14,315 nt of DNA from Candidatus Anaerobutyricum stercoripullorum (GCA_019114885.1 DXEQ01000179.1:1-14315), one strand, 5' to 3'. Shown: positions 1 through 7,792, counted from the first letter of the stretch. The notes: generated by a model from the sequence alone, not told the origin. Numbers and translations are program-made.

Positions 1-5
1 CTCCT
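1..5 (-). promoter_or_regulatory. Putative ribosome binding site of a gene beyond the left edge
   Basis: The minus-strand sequence ends in AGGAG exactly at the window edge, about 30 nt downstream of the predicted start of the promoter at 42-70. A start codon would be expected within about 5-10 nt outside the window. The coding sequence itself is not visible, so this rests only on the motif and its position. Confidence 0.35.
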
Positions 6-41
6 ATGCAAACAATTCTGCTGTGTATTACACTTGGTAAC

Positions 42-70
42 AGTATAGCAAATGTGAAAAAGCTTTGCAA
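42..70 (-). promoter_or_regulatory. Sigma-A-type promoter with extended -10, for a gene leaving the left edge
   Basis: On the minus strand a TTGCAA -35 element (65-70) is followed by a 17-bp spacer and TATACT (42-47), with a TG dinucleotide one base before the -10. It lies just downstream of the PBP stop codon and points out of the window, so it probably drives the next gene rather than the cluster seen here. A near-palindrome GTGTATTACAC at 23-33 sits at about the predicted start site and could be an operator. I see no convincing intrinsic terminator for the upstream cluster in 1-105: only a weak 5-bp TGCAA/TTGCA stem precedes a short T run. Confidence 0.5.
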
Positions 71-105
71 GAAAGCAGGAAGAATTTTGCATATTTTTTG
101 TCGTC

Positions 106-1659
106 TCACTCTGCGTACTCTGCGTTCATCTCATTATTATAGTAGGAGTCGAATACCGCTTCCGCCACCGGGACGGCATATTCGCTGCCGGCGCCGCTGT
201 TCTCCACGATCACGCAGACCACCAGGTCCGGATCTTCCACGTTGGAATATCCGAAAAACCAGGAGTGAGCGCGCTCTCCTTCATTCTCCGCCGTGCCCGT
301 TTTACCTGCCGCAGTGTAGAGCTCTTTGTCAAGCGCCCGGCCGGTTCCGTCGGTGACGACGCTTCGCAACATGTCCTGTATGGTCCGCGCATCTTTTTTA
401 TCAATGATCTTCTTGTATTCCTCCGGTTCCGTCTCCCGGACGACAGCCCCGTCGGCACTCTCCAGCCGTTCCACCAGATACGGCTGCATGAGAACCCCGT
501 CGTTGGCGATGGCACACATGACAAGCGCGTTATGAAACGGCGTCATCAGAGTATTGCCCTGTCCGATGACAGTCTGAGGGACTTCACTCTTTTCAGAGTC
601 CTCATTCAATTCAAACCGGCTCTTGTTGACCGGCAGATCAAACGGAATGCTCTGTCCGAACAAAAACTTCTCGTTCAGACTGGCAAAGCGTTTCAGATCG
701 AGCGTGCTTCCCAGGGTGACAAAGGCGGTGTTGCAGGACCTGGTAAACGCCTCGCCCAGATTGACCTCGCCGTGTTCTTCTCCGTCATAACAGCTGATCC
801 GAACGCTGTCCACCACCGTCTCCCCGGTACAGTCATAGGAAAAATCCCCGTAGGAACCCGGATGTTCCTCGATGTATTCCAGCGCAGTCAGTACCTTGTA
901 GGTGGAACCCGGCGGGTACAGTCCCTGCGTCGCCCGGTTTAAAAGACAGCTGTTATCCTCGTCGGCGTTGATCTCCTCCCAGATCTCATCCAGAGAATTA
1001 GGGTCAAAGTCCGGTTTGGATATGAGAGCCCGCACTTTCCCGGTCTTTGGTTCAATGGCCACCACGGCTCCCCGGTATCCGTCCAGCGCGTTGTAAGCAG
1101 CCTTCTGCAGGCGGGTATCCAGCGTGGTCACGATGGTGTCTCCCACGCTCCTTTCCCCCTTGACGCCGCTCTTTAGCTGATCCATGATCTGCTCATGGGA
1201 AGACAGCAGCTCATAATTGCAGGCAGATTCCAGACCGGCCTTGCCGTGTCCGGTATATCCCACCACATGGGCGAACATATCTTCATAAGGGTATTCCCGG
1301 TGCTGATTGCCCTCCTCGTCCACCGTACTTTCCGCCAGTACCTTGTCATTGGCACTCTTGATGCTGCCCCGCACGACCTTCTCCGACAGAGCGGCCGTCC
1401 GCTTGTTGTAAGGGCTGTTGATCACGTCCGGCGCGTCCACGATGGTGAACTTCACAATATAGCCGACCAGACCGAGGAAGATTGCTACCACAAAAAGGCT
1501 GGTGTGAAACATATATCGGTTTGTCCGAAGCTTCCTCCCCTTTTTCGGGACAAAGAGAGAGGCCAGTCTCTCCCAGATTGTCCGGCTTTCTGCCGGAACG
1601 CTGCCGGACGCGCTATCGGCTGCCCGTCTCTTCCTGTCCGGACTCTGATGTCTGCTCAT
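106..1659 (-). CDS. Penicillin-binding protein, class B-like D,D-transpeptidase
   Basis: This is a 517-residue peptidoglycan transpeptidase that cross-links stem peptides outside the membrane. A basic cytoplasmic N-terminus is followed by one membrane anchor at about residues 51-73. An RGSI-type N-terminal pedestal motif (about 97-100) leads into the penicillin-binding domain. Its catalytic motifs are S252-T-Y-K255 (nucleophile and general base), S308-C-N310 and K453-T-G455. There are no PASTA domains and no glycosyltransferase domain, so it would depend on a partner polymerase. That partner is almost certainly the SEDS protein encoded immediately upstream, whose last 47 bp overlap this gene. 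The start at 1659 is preceded by a purine-rich GAGG-containing tract inside the SEDS gene, suggesting translational coupling. It resembles the PbpA/FtsI/SpoVD group. Whether it serves septal, lateral or sporulation wall synthesis cannot be told from sequence. Confidence 0.93.
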   Translation of the reverse strand: MSRHQSPDRKRRAADSASGSVPAESRTIWERLASLFVPKKGRKLRTNRYMFHTSLFVVAIFLGLVGYIVKFTIVDAPDVINSPYNKRTAALSEKVVRGSIKSANDKVLAESTVDEEGNQHREYPYEDMFAHVVGYTGHGKAGLESACNYELLSSHEQIMDQLKSGVKGERSVGDTIVTTLDTRLQKAAYNALDGYRGAVVAIEPKTGKVRALISKPDFDPNSLDEIWEEINADEDNSCLLNRATQGLYPPGSTYKVLTALEYIEEHPGSYGDFSYDCTGETVVDSVRISCYDGEEHGEVNLGEAFTRSCNTAFVTLGSTLDLKRFASLNEKFLFGQSIPFDLPVNKSRFELNEDSEKSEVPQTVIGQGNTLMTPFHNALVMCAIANDGVLMQPYLVERLESADGAVVRETEPEEYKKIIDKKDARTIQDMLRSVVTDGTGRALDKELYTAAGKTGTAENEGERAHSWFFGYSNVEDPDLVVCVIVENSGAGSEYAVPVAEAVFDSYYNNEMNAEYAE

Positions 1660-2977
1660 CTTCTTCCACCCCCTCCTCTTCTTTGTAGGCGATCATGAAA
1701 ATCCCCTGCATGATCGCGAATATGATCAATGTACTGGCGGCGGAACTTCCTCCGGCGCTGATCAGCGGCAGCGTCACCCCGGTGGACGGGATAAACTTTG
1801 TGACGCCTCCGATGCACAAAAACACCTGAAAAATAAAACAGATGGAAAAACCGTAGGCCACCAGCTTATAAAAACGGTCTTTGACGTCCATGGCGATCTG
1901 CAGAAAATGTACGAACACGCCAAGATATATGAGAATCAGACAGATGGCGAAAAATACGCCGAACTCTTCCGCGATGGCGGAAAAAATAAAGTCGCTCTGC
2001 ACCACGGGGATATCCGACGGACTTCCCTGTGTGAGTCCCATGCCAAACCAGCTTCCGGTCCCGATGGCAAAGAGTGACTGGGTGATCTGGTATCCTCTTC
2101 CCTCGATGATGGACCAGGGGTCGATCCAGGCGTCAAACCGGGTCTGCACATGCGGAAACAATATGTAGGCAATCCTTCCTGCCAGCACGCCGGCAGACAA
2201 TCCGCCCAGCACGTAAATTCCCCGTCCTGTGGCCGAATAACACAAAAAGATGAAGACGACAAAGTATAACAGAGCGCCGCCCAGGTCATTTTCCAGAATC
2301 AGCACCATCACATGGCAGCCCGAAAAAAGGGCGGTCACGAAGATCCGCTTAAAACTCCCGGGCTTTTCCAGCATGGCTGCCAGGAAAAAGATAAACGCGA
2401 TCTTTACGAACTCCGATGGCTGGAAGGCAAATCCGCCCAGAGAGACCCAGTTGGTCGATCCGTTCTTGCTGGTTCCGATCACAAACACCGAGGACAGCAC
2501 CAGAAGACCGATGAGCCCATAAATCCAGCGCAGCCGTTTCAGCCAGTAAGCCTTTGCCACGAAAATCGGCACGAGAAGTACTACGAAGGAACAGACGGCA
2601 ACGATGATAAACTGCTTTACCGCATCCTCAAAGTCCAGCCTCGTGAGCATGACAAAGCCGATCAGCAGAAGAAAACAGATGTGGTTCATCATGATTCTGG
2701 AGCAGTCGGCATAGATATGCTCGTAAATGAAGATCAGCAGCTTGAAAAAGACAGCCTGCGCCACATACAGCGCCAGAATCTGGACATCAAAAGTCTTTAA
2801 AAAGAGCACGCCGTAGCAGATAAAATGAAAAATGAACATAAACCGTTCCTGTCGGTTCATCCTCTTTATCTGCTGTTCCTCCGTGGAAGGCAGAAAAACA
2901 GTGAAGCATGATACGGCGTAGATCGCACACATGATCATGAAAATGTAATTGGACCCTGTTGACAAAATGTTTAACAT
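1613..2977 (-). CDS. SEDS-family peptidoglycan glycosyltransferase (FtsW/RodA/SpoVE)
   Basis: This 454-residue polytopic membrane protein belongs to the family that polymerises lipid II into glycan strands together with a class B PBP. The SEDS core spans about residues 145-432. It contains FQPSEF (185-190), DLGGALL (231-237), Q327-S-D329-FIF with the conserved aspartate thought to be catalytic, and the PSTGVTLPLISAGGSS motif near 397-412. About 140 residues precede the core and form additional hydrophobic segments, making the protein longer than FtsW of Escherichia coli (414 residues). The C-terminal tail (431-454) is strongly acidic and cytoplasmic. The start at 2977 follows an AGGTGA ribosome site that overlaps the stop codon of the upstream U32 gene. 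The 3' end overlaps the PBP gene in another frame, a typical SEDS-bPBP pair. Assignment to FtsW, RodA or SpoVE specifically is not possible here. Confidence 0.93.
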   Translation of the reverse strand: MLNILSTGSNYIFMIMCAIYAVSCFTVFLPSTEEQQIKRMNRQERFMFIFHFICYGVLFLKTFDVQILALYVAQAVFFKLLIFIYEHIYADCSRIMMNHICFLLLIGFVMLTRLDFEDAVKQFIIVAVCSFVVLLVPIFVAKAYWLKRLRWIYGLIGLLVLSSVFVIGTSKNGSTNWVSLGGFAFQPSEFVKIAFIFFLAAMLEKPGSFKRIFVTALFSGCHVMVLILENDLGGALLYFVVFIFLCYSATGRGIYVLGGLSAGVLAGRIAYILFPHVQTRFDAWIDPWSIIEGRGYQITQSLFAIGTGSWFGMGLTQGSPSDIPVVQSDFIFSAIAEEFGVFFAICLILIYLGVFVHFLQIAMDVKDRFYKLVAYGFSICFIFQVFLCIGGVTKFIPSTGVTLPLISAGGSSAASTLIIFAIMQGIFMIAYKEEEGVEEDEQTSESGQEETGSR

Positions 2978-2985
2978 GATTTCAC

Positions 2986-5583
2986 CTACTCAATTCCATA
3001 ATTCCAGTGTTCTTCCGGTTCTCTTTTGCCCGCGGGACGAAATCCCTCTTTCTGCCATTGCTGATACGCCTTAACGGCTGCGGCAGCACTGTTCTCATCG
3101 TCAAGGAAGAAATGAAAAATCACTCCATGAAGGCTCCGGATCAGCTCGCCGCCCGGCTGCCCGATGAGATTTATCGGTCTGTCCGTCCAGATGGTATTAT
3201 AGCAGCGGTCACAGTGGGTGACTACAGGAAGCTGCCTTCCCTTCCAGTCGGAAAGATAAAGAATCTCCTGACGATGGTCGCAGGCATGCCTCGTCTTTTT
3301 CAGACAGTTGGCGGAACGCATCAGGGGGATGCGTCCGTAGACGGAAACTTCCATCTGAAAGAAGTCTGTCATCCTGGCTGTTTCTTTCTGAAAAAGGTCC
3401 GTCATCCGGACTGCCGTCTGTCCCGGGCTGTCCGGCACCTGTTCCCACTCCAAGGCTGTCAGCATATCGGCACACTCTTTCCAGGACAGTTCAGCCGGAA
3501 GCACCGCGCCTGCCAGGGAAAACAATCGTCCTGATTCCAAAAGAGCGCGGTGATTCCACTGATAGAAAGAATCCGAAGCAAGGATCGGTGCCGTCCGACC
3601 CGCAATCTCCCACAAAAATTCTGCCTGTCCCAGGTTGTGGGCGTAGATACCGGACCAGAGGGAGAGACTGCAGACCGAAACAGGAGAAGGGCCGGCATCC
3701 GCCCGCAGAATCTGAGGAAGAGAGAGGAACGCTTTCTTTCCTTCGCGGCAGATCTGCTCTGCCAGAACCGGCAGTTCTTCTTCTTTCCAGAAATCCATCG
3801 GAAGACAGATGCTGTCAAAAAACGGATGGGACAGACACCAGAAAAACATCTTCCGGTCATAAACCACCGCCATCTGCTTTTTGTCGCCGGATGGAACCAA
3901 AGGAAAATCCGGAACATGCTCTTCCCTGTTATTTCTCAAACTATCCCTGTTATTTAGTGAAATAACAGTATCACTTTTTACCTCTGATTGCAAGGAAATT
4001 TTTGTGAAATCTTTTCGACTCTTCGGTTTCTCCATCTTTCTCTGTAATTTGGCGAAGCCATTCTGCCGAAGTTCCTTGACTGCCGACATGGGCAGGAATA
4101 CATTTTCCTGCAAATGTGTCTCCAGTGATTCCAGATAAAACGGAACCTGACCGGTCTTGTGCAGCTGGCGGCTGATATCCTCCGCCGTGACCGGGCGCTT
4201 CTGTGACGGCTGCGCCATAGCTCCGGAAAGACTGACCGTCTCGTTCTGGCAGTGCAGGACGAGCTGTGCCGGTTCTCCGGTCTTTATCGTGATCTCTCCC
4301 TGTACGGGATATTTTTTCTCATTTTTCAATATATCATTCTGAATCCAGGCGGCAAGCGCCTCACTTCTCCGGCGAAAGACATCCATACCGGCACGGACCC
4401 GCCGGCCTGCCGGTACATTTAAAAAGAAAAGACCCTTCTCCACTCTCAACTTTTCCGGTACGGTGAGGATCATCTCCTCCTGGTCGGCAAAAGGAATCAC
4501 CAGAATATCTTTTGGCTTAAGGCGCACATCTCTGGAGAGCTGCAGACCGATCTGCCCTTTTCTTACCTGCCGCACCTGTCCGATCTTCCTTCCCAGATTA
4601 CGCGGGTGCAGGGTGGCCATCATCTCCGGCCCGTTATGTCTGTGCCAGTAGCCGTCCGTAAAACCAGTGCGGCTGTACAGTTCCTCCAGCGCTTCCATAT
4701 CTTCCGGTTCCAACTGCCACCGGTCAGGATCTTCCCGATACCGGTCCAGATACTTCCGGTAAATGGCAGTCACTCCGGCCACATATTCCACATTTTTCAT
4801 GCGCCCTTCAATCTTTAAAGAGTCCACTCCCGCCCGGATCAGTTCCGGAAGCATCAAGAGCGCGCACAGATCTTTCGGACTTAAGAGATGGCTGCCGCAT
4901 TGTGATTTCGAAGAAGGGCAAAGCACAGTGCCGTCGGCACTCTGCAGCTGATAGGGAAGCCGGCAGGGCTGGGCGCAGCGCCCCCGGTTGCCGCTCCGTC
5001 CCCCGTACATACTGCTCAAAAGGCACTGTCCGGAATAACAGTAGCACAGCGCGCCGTGGATAAAGACTTCCAGTTCCAGTCCGGTCTCCTTCTTGATACG
5101 CACAAGCTCCGGAAGGGACAGCTCTCTGGCCGGAACCACCCGGTTCATCCCCAGTCGGGCGGCCGCTTTGGCCCCGTAAGAATCGGTGATGGTCATCTGG
5201 GTACTGCCGTGAATCTCCATGCCCGGAAAATGCTGCCGGATAAAGGCCGCGGCCCCCGGGTCCTGCACGATCACCCCGTCCAGCCCCTCTTCATAGAAAG
5301 GCAGCAAGAAGGCATGGAGGTCTTCTTCCAGCTCTTTTTCTTTCATCAGGGTGTTGACGGTCAGATACAGGCGCTTCCCGTAAAAATGGGCATAATGCAG
5401 CGCTTCCACCAGATTATCTCCGGTGAAATTGTCTGCATATGCCCTGGCGCCGAACCGCTGTCCACCCATATATACCGCATCCGCTCCGGCTTTGATGGCG
5501 GCGGTAAGATGCGCAAACGAACCTGCCGGAGCTAAAAGCTCCGGCAGACTATAACTATTTGGTTTCTTTTCGATTTGTCTCAT
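2986..5583 (-). CDS. U32 peptidase-family protein with DUF3656 domain, probable RlhA-type rRNA hydroxylase
   Basis: This is an 865-residue protein. The N-terminal U32 domain (about 14-265) carries the family signature EVFIHGALC (172-180) and a cysteine set C180, C182, C187, C203, C207. A DUF3656-like domain follows at about 410-515. A charged, AT-rich linker lies at about 517-570, and the C-terminal part ends with a further H-C-x-x-C pair (C791, C794). U32 proteins are named as collagenase-like proteases, but characterised relatives (RlhA, TrhP, UbiU/V) bind an Fe-S cluster and hydroxylate RNA or ubiquinone precursors. The U32+DUF3656 arrangement is that of RlhA, which forms 5-hydroxycytidine in 23S rRNA, so that role is inferred. 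The start at 5583 is preferred over an upstream ATG at 5631: it has a GGAG ribosome site and keeps the overlap with zapA to 29 bp. It is longer than E. coli RlhA (about 650 residues). Confidence 0.88.
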   Translation of the reverse strand: MRQIEKKPNSYSLPELLAPAGSFAHLTAAIKAGADAVYMGGQRFGARAYADNFTGDNLVEALHYAHFYGKRLYLTVNTLMKEKELEEDLHAFLLPFYEEGLDGVIVQDPGAAAFIRQHFPGMEIHGSTQMTITDSYGAKAAARLGMNRVVPARELSLPELVRIKKETGLELEVFIHGALCYCYSGQCLLSSMYGGRSGNRGRCAQPCRLPYQLQSADGTVLCPSSKSQCGSHLLSPKDLCALLMLPELIRAGVDSLKIEGRMKNVEYVAGVTAIYRKYLDRYREDPDRWQLEPEDMEALEELYSRTGFTDGYWHRHNGPEMMATLHPRNLGRKIGQVRQVRKGQIGLQLSRDVRLKPKDILVIPFADQEEMILTVPEKLRVEKGLFFLNVPAGRRVRAGMDVFRRRSEALAAWIQNDILKNEKKYPVQGEITIKTGEPAQLVLHCQNETVSLSGAMAQPSQKRPVTAEDISRQLHKTGQVPFYLESLETHLQENVFLPMSAVKELRQNGFAKLQRKMEKPKSRKDFTKISLQSEVKSDTVISLNNRDSLRNNREEHVPDFPLVPSGDKKQMAVVYDRKMFFWCLSHPFFDSICLPMDFWKEEELPVLAEQICREGKKAFLSLPQILRADAGPSPVSVCSLSLWSGIYAHNLGQAEFLWEIAGRTAPILASDSFYQWNHRALLESGRLFSLAGAVLPAELSWKECADMLTALEWEQVPDSPGQTAVRMTDLFQKETARMTDFFQMEVSVYGRIPLMRSANCLKKTRHACDHRQEILYLSDWKGRQLPVVTHCDRCYNTIWTDRPINLIGQPGGELIRSLHGVIFHFFLDDENSAAAAVKAYQQWQKEGFRPAGKREPEEHWNYGIE
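3924..3968. repeat. Direct repeat plus perfect inverted repeat inside the U32 gene linker
   Basis: An 11-bp direct repeat, CCCTGTTATTT, occurs at 3924-3934 and 3945-3955, a period of 21 bp or 7 codons. It gives the related peptides SLNNRD and SLRNNRE. The second copy runs into a perfect inverted repeat at 3947-3968, with 9-bp arms CTGTTATTT/AAATAACAG and a 4-nt loop. The segment is much more AT-rich than the surrounding gene and encodes a low-complexity linker between the DUF3656 region and the C-terminal part. Confidence 0.8.
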
Positions 5584-5980
5584 GAAGGTCACTCCGTGTC
5601 TCCAGTTCAATGATGCGCTTCTGCAGCTCATTGACCTTGGTCTTATACTCGATCACCAGCTTGTTGGCCGTATCGATCCGCATCTCCTTGTCTACAATCT
5701 CCTGTTTGAGCTTATAAAGCTCCTGCTCCTTCTCCTGATGCTCCTGATGAAAGATGTTGAGCTCATCCTGCAGCTTAAAGGTCTCTTCCGCGATATTTAA
5801 GGACAGAAGAATACTCCTGTATTCCGGGGACAGCTTGGCGTAACCGCTCTGCTGTTTCAGCTCCCGGATCTTCCCGTCCACATAGGAAGCAATCCTCTGC
5901 ATATAGGACTCGCTGCCGGTACCGGACAGCATATAGACCTTTCCGTCAATAACCACAGATACTTTTGTCTTATTCTCCAT
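5555..5980 (-). CDS. zapA: Cell division protein ZapA
   Basis: This is a 141-residue cytoplasmic protein. The N-terminal ZapA domain (about residues 4-75) has the typical pattern of a short beta-hairpin (VSVVIDGKVYML), a helix with YVDGKI, and an alanine/leucine-rich helix containing LNIAEE. A long charged coiled coil follows at about 66-130. ZapA binds FtsZ filaments and promotes their bundling at the division site. Bacillus subtilis ZapA has about 85 residues, so this one carries an extended coiled-coil tail, as is common in Clostridia. The gene starts 15 bp after ruvB with a strong CAGGGGGAT ribosome site and overlaps the downstream U32 gene by 29 bp. Being placed with a SEDS/PBP pair fits a role in coordinating ring and wall synthesis. 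That functional link is inference. Confidence 0.92.
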   Translation of the reverse strand: MENKTKVSVVIDGKVYMLSGTGSESYMQRIASYVDGKIRELKQQSGYAKLSPEYRSILLSLNIAEETFKLQDELNIFHQEHQEKEQELYKLKQEIVDKEMRIDTANKLVIEYKTKVNELQKRIIELETRSDLHETNRKETK

Positions 5981-5995
5981 TTTTATCCCCCTGTA

Positions 5996-7000
5996 TTAAT
6001 AAACGTCCTCCGGGACAGGAAGACCCAGATGCTCATAGGCATACGGCGTCAGCGCCCTTCCCCTCGGCGTTCGTTTGATCAGTCCTCTCTGGATCAGAAA
6101 AGGTTCGCATACATCTTCGATCGTCCCGGCGTCCTCTCCGATGGCGGCGGCCAGCGTATCAAGCCCCACCGGTCTTCCGGCGAACTTGACGATCATCGTG
6201 TCAAGAATATTTCTGTCTGTGGTGTCAAGTCCCAGAGAGTCGATCTCCAGCAGATCAAGCGCGTTCTTTGCCACTGCCTCCGTGATCACGCCGTCATAGC
6301 GCACCTGCGCAAAATCCCGCACTCTCTTAAGCAGCCGGTTGGCCAGTCTCGGCGTCCCCCGGCTTCGCCGGGCAATCTCCAGCGCTCCGGCACTGTCAAT
6401 CTCCACAGCAAGGAGCTCCGCGGAACGTACCACAATGGTACGAAGCTCCTCATCCGTATAGAATTCCAGACGGTTCACCACGCCGAAACGGTCCCGCAAA
6501 GGCGCGGTGAGCATCCCTGCCCGTGTGGTGGCACCCACCAGCGTGAAATGCGGAAGATCCAGCCGGATGGAGCGGGCCGAAGCGCCCTTTCCAATCATGA
6601 TGTCAATGGAGAAATCTTCCATGGCCGGGTAGAGGACTTCCTCCACCTGCCGGTTGAGACGGTGAATCTCATCAATAAAGAGCACGTCCCCGTCTGAAAG
6701 ACCATTTAACACCGCCGCAATCTCGCCCGGCTTCTCGATGGCCGGTCCGGAAGTGATCTTGAGATGACCACCCATCTCATTGGCAATGATGCCCGCAAGC
6801 GTCGTCTTGCCCAGTCCGGGCGGACCGTAGAGGAGCACGTGATCCAGTGGCTCTCCCCGCATCCTGGCCGCCTGAATAAATACGTTCAGATTCTTTTTGA
6901 CCTTTTCCTGTCCGATATATTCTGTCAGTGATACCGGACGAAGACTGCCCTCGGCGGCAATATCCTCATCCAGCAGTTCTGTTGTTATCACTCTGTCCAT
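5996..7000 (-). CDS. ruvB: Holliday junction branch migration ATPase RuvB
   Basis: This 334-residue AAA+ motor forms hexameric rings that pull DNA through a RuvA-bound Holliday junction. Visible motifs are the N-terminal LRPVSLTEYIGQE segment (20-32), Walker A GPPGLGKTT (59-67), Walker B with D109-E-I-H112, sensor 1 GATTRAG (155-161), the likely arginine finger in LRDRFG (about R170) and sensor 2 in GTPRLANRLL. A C-terminal winged-helix domain ends in the conserved LIKRTPRGR region. Length and all motifs match a full-length functional RuvB. The gene lies 35 bp downstream of ruvA with an AGGGTGAT ribosome site 5 nt before ATG, and zapA follows 15 bp later. ruvC is not in the window. Confidence 0.98.
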   Translation of the reverse strand: MDRVITTELLDEDIAAEGSLRPVSLTEYIGQEKVKKNLNVFIQAARMRGEPLDHVLLYGPPGLGKTTLAGIIANEMGGHLKITSGPAIEKPGEIAAVLNGLSDGDVLFIDEIHRLNRQVEEVLYPAMEDFSIDIMIGKGASARSIRLDLPHFTLVGATTRAGMLTAPLRDRFGVVNRLEFYTDEELRTIVVRSAELLAVEIDSAGALEIARRSRGTPRLANRLLKRVRDFAQVRYDGVITEAVAKNALDLLEIDSLGLDTTDRNILDTMIVKFAGRPVGLDTLAAAIGEDAGTIEDVCEPFLIQRGLIKRTPRGRALTPYAYEHLGLPVPEDVY

Positions 7001-7035
7001 CTTATCACCCTGTCATATCCTGCTCTCGCTAAGTA

Positions 7036-7650
7036 TTATAATGTCATCATCTTTTTGAGCGCTTCTTTTAATAATGTCTCCGTATCCATATCCTTCGCTC
7101 CCGGTACCTTGTGTACCGCGCGATAAGCCTCCCCGTTGGAATATCCCAGAGCGATCAACGCTTCCATCGCATCCATGATCTGACTGTCTTCGCCCGCGCT
7201 CTCTCGGGTGGATATGGACTCTTCTTCTTCCTCACCGAGACCCAGATCTGACAGATCCAGCTTGTCTTTCAGCTCGATGATCAGTCTCTTTGCTCCCTTT
7301 GGGCCGATGCCCGGCGTCCTTGCGATGCTCTTCGTGTCTTCGCTGATCACCGCGTAATACAGATCTTCCACCTTCAAGGTGGAGAGCACCGATACCGCCA
7401 CTCTGGGGCCGATGCCGCTGACGCCCAGAAGCAGCCGGAAAATCCGCAGCTCCTCTCGGCTCAGAAAACCGTAAAGAGCAATCATATCCTCCCGCACATA
7501 AAGATACGTATAGAGGGTTACCTCCTCCCCCATGCGCACCTCACTGCAGGTGGCCGACGAGGTCCGGATCTCATATCCCACCCCTCTGTTGTCCACGATG
7601 ATACACTCCTGATCGGCGTAAACCGCCGTACCTTTGATATATGCGATCAA
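7036..7650 (-). CDS. ruvA: Holliday junction DNA-binding protein RuvA
   Basis: This 204-residue protein binds four-way DNA junctions as a tetramer and recruits RuvB. Domain I is an OB fold (about 1-62) and contains the acidic pin pair E54-D55. Domain II has two helix-hairpin-helix motifs, GVSGIGPR (76-83) and TPGIGPKGAK (113-122). An acidic linker (about 136-156) leads to the small RuvB-contacting domain III (about 158-204). The start codon is TTG at 7648-7650. It is supported by the family-typical N-terminus MIAYIKG and by an AGGAG ribosome site 9 nt upstream, with no better ATG nearby. The gene opens the cluster and has a well-matched promoter about 40 bp upstream. Confidence 0.97.
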   Translation of the reverse strand: MIAYIKGTAVYADQECIIVDNRGVGYEIRTSSATCSEVRMGEEVTLYTYLYVREDMIALYGFLSREELRIFRLLLGVSGIGPRVAVSVLSTLKVEDLYYAVISEDTKSIARTPGIGPKGAKRLIIELKDKLDLSDLGLGEEEEESISTRESAGEDSQIMDAMEALIALGYSNGEAYRAVHKVPGAKDMDTETLLKEALKKMMTL

Positions 7651-7687
7651 TTTCTCTAACTCCTGTCTCGAACTTATATTCTCCCAA

Positions 7688-7716
7688 ATGATACCATACT
7701 TCCCGGGGAATTACAA
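7688..7716 (-). promoter_or_regulatory. Promoter of the ruvA-ruvB-zapA-U32-SEDS-PBP cluster
   Basis: Reading the minus strand, TTGTAA (7711-7716) is separated by 17 bp from TATCAT (7688-7693), which has an extended TGG immediately before it. Transcription would start near 7681, about 30 nt before the TTG codon of ruvA. I see no clear LexA box in this interval, so SOS control is not evident. Confidence 0.65.
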
Positions 7717-7719
7717 CCT

Positions 7720-7748
7720 TTGACACAATCTCCGTTGTCTGCTACTAT
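7720..7748 (+). promoter_or_regulatory. Promoter of the YprB-like exonuclease gene
   Basis: A perfect -35, TTGACA (7720-7725), is followed by 17 bp and TACTAT (7743-7748) with the extended TG-C before it. Predicted initiation near 7755 gives a leader of about 38 nt to the ATG at 7793. It also makes the in-frame ATG at 7760 an unlikely start, because that codon would lie only about 5 nt into the transcript. Confidence 0.65.
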
Positions 7749-7792
7749 TTTCTGGAAAGATGATACCAGTTCAATTTCAGAAAGGATTTTTT

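Noticed and set aside
5584..5631. Longer N-terminus for the U32 protein
   Set aside because: The extra 16 residues overlap zapA further and have no family resemblance. The ATG at 5583 has a ribosome site, and the U32 motif LLAPAGS follows at the usual distance.
7760..7792. Upstream in-frame ATG for the exonuclease gene
   Set aside because: It lacks a good ribosome site and would fall about 5 nt after the predicted transcript start. The ATG at 7793 has an AAAGGA site.
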